A DNA stretch of 64,000 nt, taken from assembly GCF_000688455.1 (NCBI RefSeq), contig NZ_JIAL01000001.1, positions 3,131,001 through 3,195,000 on the forward strand. Reading direction: 5' to 3'. Each line of letters begins with the position of its first letter. Within the stretch, counting starts at the first letter, position 1. Below the pieces are notes generated by a model that did not search any database, was not told the origin of the DNA, and worked only from the letters and a program-made list of their open reading frames with translations. A program made the position numbers and the translations under genes. This document shows, piece by piece, positions 60,471 to 64,000 of the stretch. The DNA is from Pseudacidobacterium ailaaui. Its GTDB lineage: Bacteria; Acidobacteriota; Terriglobia; Terriglobales; Acidobacteriaceae.

Positions 60471-60646
60471 GACCCAGGGCAAGGACCGTTGGCCTCCAAA
60501 CGATACAATGATGACAAACTTGCTTTCGGAGACAGGGACTGCTTTCCTGAAATGCCTCTGACGGGCATCGTCGGGACAGGCCTTCCAGAGTGGATGCTGT
60601 TTTCGGGAAAGCCCGTGTTCTGCTCTGTCTTGTGTGATAAACGCAA

Positions 60647-61309
60647 ATGAGTGTTCTGCGTAGTTTGTTTGGCCGTGGGTCTGCGGAACCGCGGTCTGAA
60701 AAGCCGACCATCCTCTCTGGACCGCGGGTGCCCAGGCATTCCAGCGGATGGTCCGCCCTGCAAAAACACCTCAAAAGTGAACAGGCATTGAGGGTGCTGG
60801 ACATTGGTCCCACCTCGCCCTCCAATATCAACTATCTGACCAGCCTGGGCCACAGCGTATGGATGGCAGACCTGGTCCATGAGGCCCTAAAGGGCGGCTG
60901 GGAGCTTCCCGCAGCTGAGGAGGGCGATGCCCCGGGATTTGACGTGGAGGGTTTCTTCGAGCAGAACATGAACTTTGGCGGTCGAGAGTTTGACGTTGTC
61001 CTCCTATGGACAACGCTCGATTACGTGCCTGAGCCGCTGGTGGCCCCGCTCATAGAAAAGCTCTATCATTCACTCCACGCCGGTGGACGGGTACTTGCTC
61101 TCTTCCACTCCAAGAAAACCGGCCCCGATACGGCCTTTTGTCGATATCACCTTACCGACAGCGAGTTGATTGAGATGCAGGAAAGCGAACCTTTTCCGAT
61201 CCAAAGGGTTTACACAAATCGCAATATTGAAAAGCTCTTTTCGGCATACAGCAATTGCAAATTTTTTCTAGCGAAAGACCACCTTTACGAAGTAATGATT
61301 ACTCGCTGA
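60647..61309 (+). CDS. SAM-dependent methyltransferase-like protein
   Basis: 220 residues. A degenerate SAM-binding motif LRVLDIGPTSPSNINYLTSL near residue 48 and a DVVLLWTTLDYVPEPLVAPL segment followed by HAGGRVLALFHSKK match class I methyltransferases, but motif I lacks the usual GxGxG. The fold is likely but activity uncertain. It lies 177 bases after the bactofilin and converges with the radical SAM gene by two bases. Confidence 0.75.
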   Translation: MSVLRSLFGRGSAEPRSEKPTILSGPRVPRHSSGWSALQKHLKSEQALRVLDIGPTSPSNINYLTSLGHSVWMADLVHEALKGGWELPAAEEGDAPGFDVEGFFEQNMNFGGREFDVVLLWTTLDYVPEPLVAPLIEKLYHSLHAGGRVLALFHSKKTGPDTAFCRYHLTDSELIEMQESEPFPIQRVYTNRNIEKLFSAYSNCKFFLAKDHLYEVMITR

Positions 61310-61311
61310 CA

Positions 61312-62355
61312 TCAGGGCGCTTCTTCCCAAAAAGACAACTGTTCCGTCTGCTCCACTCCACGTTCTGCGGTGCTGGGAAGACTTTCGTAGCGCTCCCCCA
61401 GACGATATTTGCTTGTGACCGCCCGGAGCAAATCAGAGATCCTTTTCCGGTATGCTTTTGACACAAAGGCGGCCTCCCCATAGCGTTTTTCATAGCTGGA
61501 TTGCAGCGCGGGAAAATATTTCCGCACAAAATCCAGAAAAGTTTCTTTTGAACAAGGCTTGAGATAAAGCGGGTTGGCCGCCAAAAAGCAGGCCCGTGCA
61601 TCCTTTGCCCGTTTGGCCATTGCTTCAAAGGCCGCTGGAGTATCGTTAATTCCCGGCATGATGGGACAGCACAGAATGCCGGTACGGATTCCGGCCTGAC
61701 GCAGGCGCGCAACTGTCCGGAAACGGAGGTCAGGACGCGGCGCACGAGGCTCCAGAATGCGTGCCAGTCCAATGTCGGGCGTGGTGATGCTGAGATGTAC
61801 CGTCAGACGATTGTGCTCCGCGAATTTCTTCAAAAGATCAAGATCGCGCACAATGAGTGTCGACTTTGTAACGATACCAAGTCGCAATCCACGACATCTG
61901 GCCAGCACTTCAAGCAGGCTGCGGGTCACGCGGGCCCGCCTTTCTATGGGTTGATAGGGGTCCGTCGCCGTGCCCATCGCAATTTCTTCGCCCCTGCGTA
62001 GCTTGCGCAGTTCCTGACGAAGCAGCCACGCCGCATTCTGCTTGATAAAGATCTGCTGCTCAAAGAGTGAGGGGTCGCGCAGTTCCATAAATTCGTGCGT
62101 GTAGCGTGCAAAGCAATACCTGCATCCAAATTCGCATCCGCGATAAGGGTTGATGCTTCTGCCAAAAGGTACGCCACGCTTTGAAATGACTGGATTCAAG
62201 ACCGAACGGACCTGCATCGCGCGATATTCTGTGAGATGGCCTGTATCTGCGACGGCGGACTGGCTTGCGATGCGGGCAATCCCGATGAGAGGTGTCGGTC
62301 CGGGACCGGAAGGGAAGAGCGGCAGAGTATGAAGATTCGCTTTTTCTTCGCCCAT
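61312..62355 (-). CDS. Radical SAM protein, SplB-like (PA0069 type)
   Basis: About 347 residues from ATG 62355; ATG 62409 adds 18. The cluster cysteines lie in YRGCEFGCRYCFARYTHEFM, in the CxxxCxxC form used by spore-photoproduct-lyase-like and PA0069-like proteins. The downstream AMGTATDPYQPIERRARVTR and KSTLIVRDLDLL segments support this group. In non-spore formers the substrate is not established. Divergent from the UPF0173 gene, with the start codons 76 bases apart. Confidence 0.85.
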   Translation of the reverse strand: MGEEKANLHTLPLFPSGPGPTPLIGIARIASQSAVADTGHLTEYRAMQVRSVLNPVISKRGVPFGRSINPYRGCEFGCRYCFARYTHEFMELRDPSLFEQQIFIKQNAAWLLRQELRKLRRGEEIAMGTATDPYQPIERRARVTRSLLEVLARCRGLRLGIVTKSTLIVRDLDLLKKFAEHNRLTVHLSITTPDIGLARILEPRAPRPDLRFRTVARLRQAGIRTGILCCPIMPGINDTPAAFEAMAKRAKDARACFLAANPLYLKPCSKETFLDFVRKYFPALQSSYEKRYGEAAFVSKAYRKRISDLLRAVTSKYRLGERYESLPSTAERGVEQTEQLSFWEEAP

Positions 62356-62431
62356 GCAGACAACAGTAAGCCGGAATGAAATCCAAGTCAATCCACGGTG
62401 CGAAAACATCTCATGATGAAGGAGTTATGCA

Positions 62432-63142
62432 ATGAATGATCTAAAGGGAACTACTGTCACCTGGTTGGGGCACGCAACGGTGCTGATTGGAACTCCGAAG
62501 GGTGTTTCCATTCTCATTGACCCGTTTATTACCGGAAATCCGAAATACCCCAAGGGATACAAGCTGCCAGACAAGATCGACCTGGTTCTGGCTACGCATG
62601 GCCATGGAGACCATATTGCAGACCTGGTAGAGGTGGCAACCCGACATCACGCTACGGTGGTAGGGATGCCCGAGGTTGTAGTTTGGGCCCAGTCCAAGGG
62701 GGTAAAGAATGGCGTCGGAATGAATCTTGGGGGCACCTGGCATTATGAGGATGCCGCCATCAGCATGGTCGAGGCAAAGCACAGTTCCGGCATTGTGGAT
62801 GGCGAGCAGAAGATTTATGGCGGAGAGGCAGCAGGCTATGTTCTTACGATAGAAAATGGTCCGGTGCTCTACCATGCCGGCGATACGGCGCTCTTCTCAG
62901 ACATGCAGTTGATCCGCGATCTGTACCAGCCGCAACTGGGGATGCTTCCGATTGGAGACCACTACACCATGGGGCCGAAGGCGGCAGCTCTGGCTGCGAA
63001 ATATCTTGGGCTCAAGAGCATTTTGCCCATTCATTACGGGACCTTTCCTGTGCTAACAGGAACGCCTGAGGAGCTGAAGAAGCATCTGGAGGGAAGCGGC
63101 ATTGAAGTGAAGGCAATTGGGCCGGGAGAAAGCATCCGATAA
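62432..63142 (+). CDS. Metal-dependent hydrolase, UPF0173 family
   Basis: Metallo-beta-lactamase-fold protein of 236 residues. The metal motif [12 protein letters not shown] (HxHxDH), the VEAKHSSG histidine and the [13 protein letters not shown] and [12 protein letters not shown] motifs are intact. GAAGGAG precedes the ATG at 62432. Members of UPF0173 have no settled substrate. Its stop abuts the tRNA-Ser 3-prime CCA on the opposite strand with no gap. Confidence 0.92.
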   Translation: MNDLKGTTVTWLGHATVLIGTPKGVSILIDPFITGNPKYPKGYKLPDKIDLVLATHGHGDHIADLVEVATRHHATVVGMPEVVVWAQSKGVKNGVGMNLGGTWHYEDAAISMVEAKHSSGIVDGEQKIYGGEAAGYVLTIENGPVLYHAGDTALFSDMQLIRDLYQPQLGMLPIGDHYTMGPKAAALAAKYLGLKSILPIHYGTFPVLTGTPEELKKHLEGSGIEVKAIGPGESIR

Positions 63143-63232
63143 TGGCGGAGAGAGTGGGATTCGAACCCACGATACGCTTTCACGTATACACGCTTTCCAA
63201 GCGTGCGCCTTCAGCCACTCGGCCATCTCTCC
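63143..63232 (-). tRNA. tRNA-Ser (anticodon GGA)
   Basis: 90-base class II tRNA on the minus strand. The acceptor stem GGAGAGA/TCTCTCC, the D-arm GCCGAGTGGCTGAAGGC, the anticodon stem CACGC/GCGTG around loop TTGGAAA, the long variable arm and the T-arm GTGGGTTCGAATCCCAC all fit. The discriminator G is followed by a gene-encoded CCA (plus-strand TGG at 63143-63145). Confidence 0.97.
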
Positions 63233-63286
63233 GGGGAAGCGTTCTCTACTAACGGTAACATATTTTTCACCGTTCTTCCGTGGGGC

Positions 63287-63317
63287 AAGGAGGCCATCGG
63301 GCCTCCTTTACTTTTTT
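63287..63317 (+). terminator. Rho-independent terminator downstream of tRNA-Ser (antisense side)
   Basis: AAGGAGGCC (63287-63295) and GGCCTCCTT (63300-63308) form a perfect nine-pair stem with a four-base loop, then TAC and six T (63312-63317). It works for plus-strand RNA. The nearest plus gene is the UPF0173 hydrolase, whose RNA would therefore cross the tRNA-Ser gene in antisense. Confidence 0.8.
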
Positions 63318-63384
63318 GCATTTTGGTCCAATTCTTTACGCGGTGGTTCAAGTCATTCTCACGTTCCTTCGTTACATTAAAAGG

Positions 63385-64000
63385 GTGCCGGTCCTGTTTG
63401 AGGAAACAAAAATCGGGCGAGAGTTACGCGAGCTGATGGCCCTGGCCGTGCCCGTTGTCTTGTCGGAGCTTGGCTGGATGTCCATGTCCATTGTGGACAC
63501 CATCATGGTGGGCCGCCTCAGCGCGGAGGCCATCGGGGCCGTTGGCATGGGCAATGCGGTCTATTATGCTCCGGCGCTTTTTGGAATTGGTGTACTGCTT
63601 GGGCTGGACACGCTGGTTTCCCAGGCCTATGGCCGCGGCGACTTTGATGAGTGCCATCGCTGGCTCTCGCAGGGCGTGTATCTGGCCATCGGATTTACAC
63701 CTGTCCTGATGCTGCTGCTTTGGGCCGCGCCCCTGGCCTTTCCTTATTTGCATGTAAACCCCGTCGTCAGCGGGCAAAGCGCGGATTATCTGCGAATCCT
63801 CAACTGGGGAACCTTGCCGCTGCTGCTTTACGCGGCCTTCCGTCGTTATCTGCAGGGCGTGAAGCGGGTCAAGCCGGTGAGTTTTGCCCTGATTTCGGCA
63901 AACCTCATTAACTGGGGCGGAAACTGGGCTTTGATTTACGGACACCTGGGATGTCCTGCTATGGGGGTCCGTGGATCAGCACTCTCAACCTGTCTGGCCC
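63385..64000 (+). CDS. MATE family efflux transporter (C-terminus beyond window)
   Basis: Cation-coupled multidrug exporter, about 205 residues visible. The opening LMALAVPVVLSELGWMSMSI, the IVDTIMVGRLSAEAIGAVGMG motif and GLDTLVSQAYGRGD are characteristic of MATE/NorM proteins, covering the first five or so of twelve helices. The start is not certain: GTG 63385 follows AAAAGG directly, and GTG 63343 is in the same open frame. The rest lies beyond base 64000. Confidence 0.92.
   Translation, partial: MPVLFEETKIGRELRELMALAVPVVLSELGWMSMSIVDTIMVGRLSAEAIGAVGMGNAVYYAPALFGIGVLLGLDTLVSQAYGRGDFDECHRWLSQGVYLAIGFTPVLMLLLWAAPLAFPYLHVNPVVSGQSADYLRILNWGTLPLLLYAAFRRYLQGVKRVKPVSFALISANLINWGGNWALIYGHLGCPAMGVRGSALSTCLA

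Noticed and set aside
63117-63380. An 87-residue open frame beginning [20 protein letters not shown]
   Set aside because: It is a translation across the antisense of tRNA-Ser; the [11 protein letters not shown] string is a well-known false protein made from such tRNA genes.
1-64000. CRISPR arrays, insertion sequences, integrases, toxin-antitoxin pairs and defence islands
   Set aside because: No regularly spaced repeats, transposase or recombinase motifs, or known defence domains were seen on either strand; Ku and the helicases are ordinary repair genes.

Overview
The window reads as chromosomal DNA from a diderm Acidobacteriota, most likely class Terriglobia (Acidobacteriaceae-like). The evidence is a von Willebrand A protein of the Acidobacteria-related type, a 1,105-residue Oar-like TonB-dependent receptor with an N-terminal carboxypeptidase-regulatory fold, tandem YncE-like beta-propeller lipoproteins, a repeat-bearing MCE (MlaD) protein, and lipid A/Kdo/heptose genes that require an outer membrane. 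GC looks moderately high by eye. The genus cannot be named from this sequence alone. I see no rRNA, CRISPR array, insertion sequence, integrase, phage gene or replication origin; one tRNA (tRNA-Ser, GGA) is present.

Layout. 1-6.5 kb: a DrrAB-like ABC exporter behind heme O synthase (minus), an AI-2E family permease with shikimate kinase (minus), then a methyltransferase, a glutaredoxin-like protein and Ku (plus). 6.5-12.3 kb: a VWA protein followed by a complete glycine-cleavage T-H-P1-P2 set. 12.4-19.1 kb: a minus-strand run of TPR protein, dGTPase, hemE, hemH and hemY. 19.3-26.2 kb: purH, a rhomboid protease facing a small XRE regulator, a dienelactone hydrolase, a YihY/BrkB protein, a beta-hydroxyacid dehydrogenase and a DUF4398-like secreted protein divergent from the Oar-like receptor (26.4-29.7 kb). 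29.8-35.1 kb: a membrane protein of unknown function, a three-gene sigma-factor operon, rlmB, and a translationally coupled M1-like protein whose zinc motif has lost its catalytic glutamate. 35.2-36.9 kb: a Cys/His-rich secreted protein and a Met/His-rich outer-membrane protein that look like a copper-handling pair. 36.9-43 kb: an MFS exporter, tdk-kdsA, two paralogous beta-propeller lipoproteins with duplicated leaders, and a 375-base gene-free stretch full of hairpins. 43-50.7 kb: an M13 peptidase, MlaD-like protein, acpS, queE-queD and a DinG-type helicase (minus). 50.9-58.5 kb: recG, then a plus-strand envelope operon waaA-lpxK-GT9-ICMT-DUF3108. 58.5-64 kb: small conserved proteins, a bactofilin, a methyltransferase-like protein, an SPL-like radical SAM protein, a UPF0173 hydrolase, tRNA-Ser and the start of a MATE exporter.

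How the genes fit together. Most of the window is housekeeping: glycine-derived one-carbon supply, late heme synthesis, purines and deoxynucleotide balance (purH, dgt, tdk), outer-membrane synthesis (kdsA, waaA, lpxK, GT9), preQ0 synthesis and DNA repair. No undescribed multi-gene defence or mobile system is evident. The parts most worth a second look are the structured element at 42845-42994, the pseudo-M1 protein, the sigma-factor operon with an atypical membrane partner, the putative copper pair, the antisense-reaching terminators at 22308 and 63287, and the five-repeat MCE protein.
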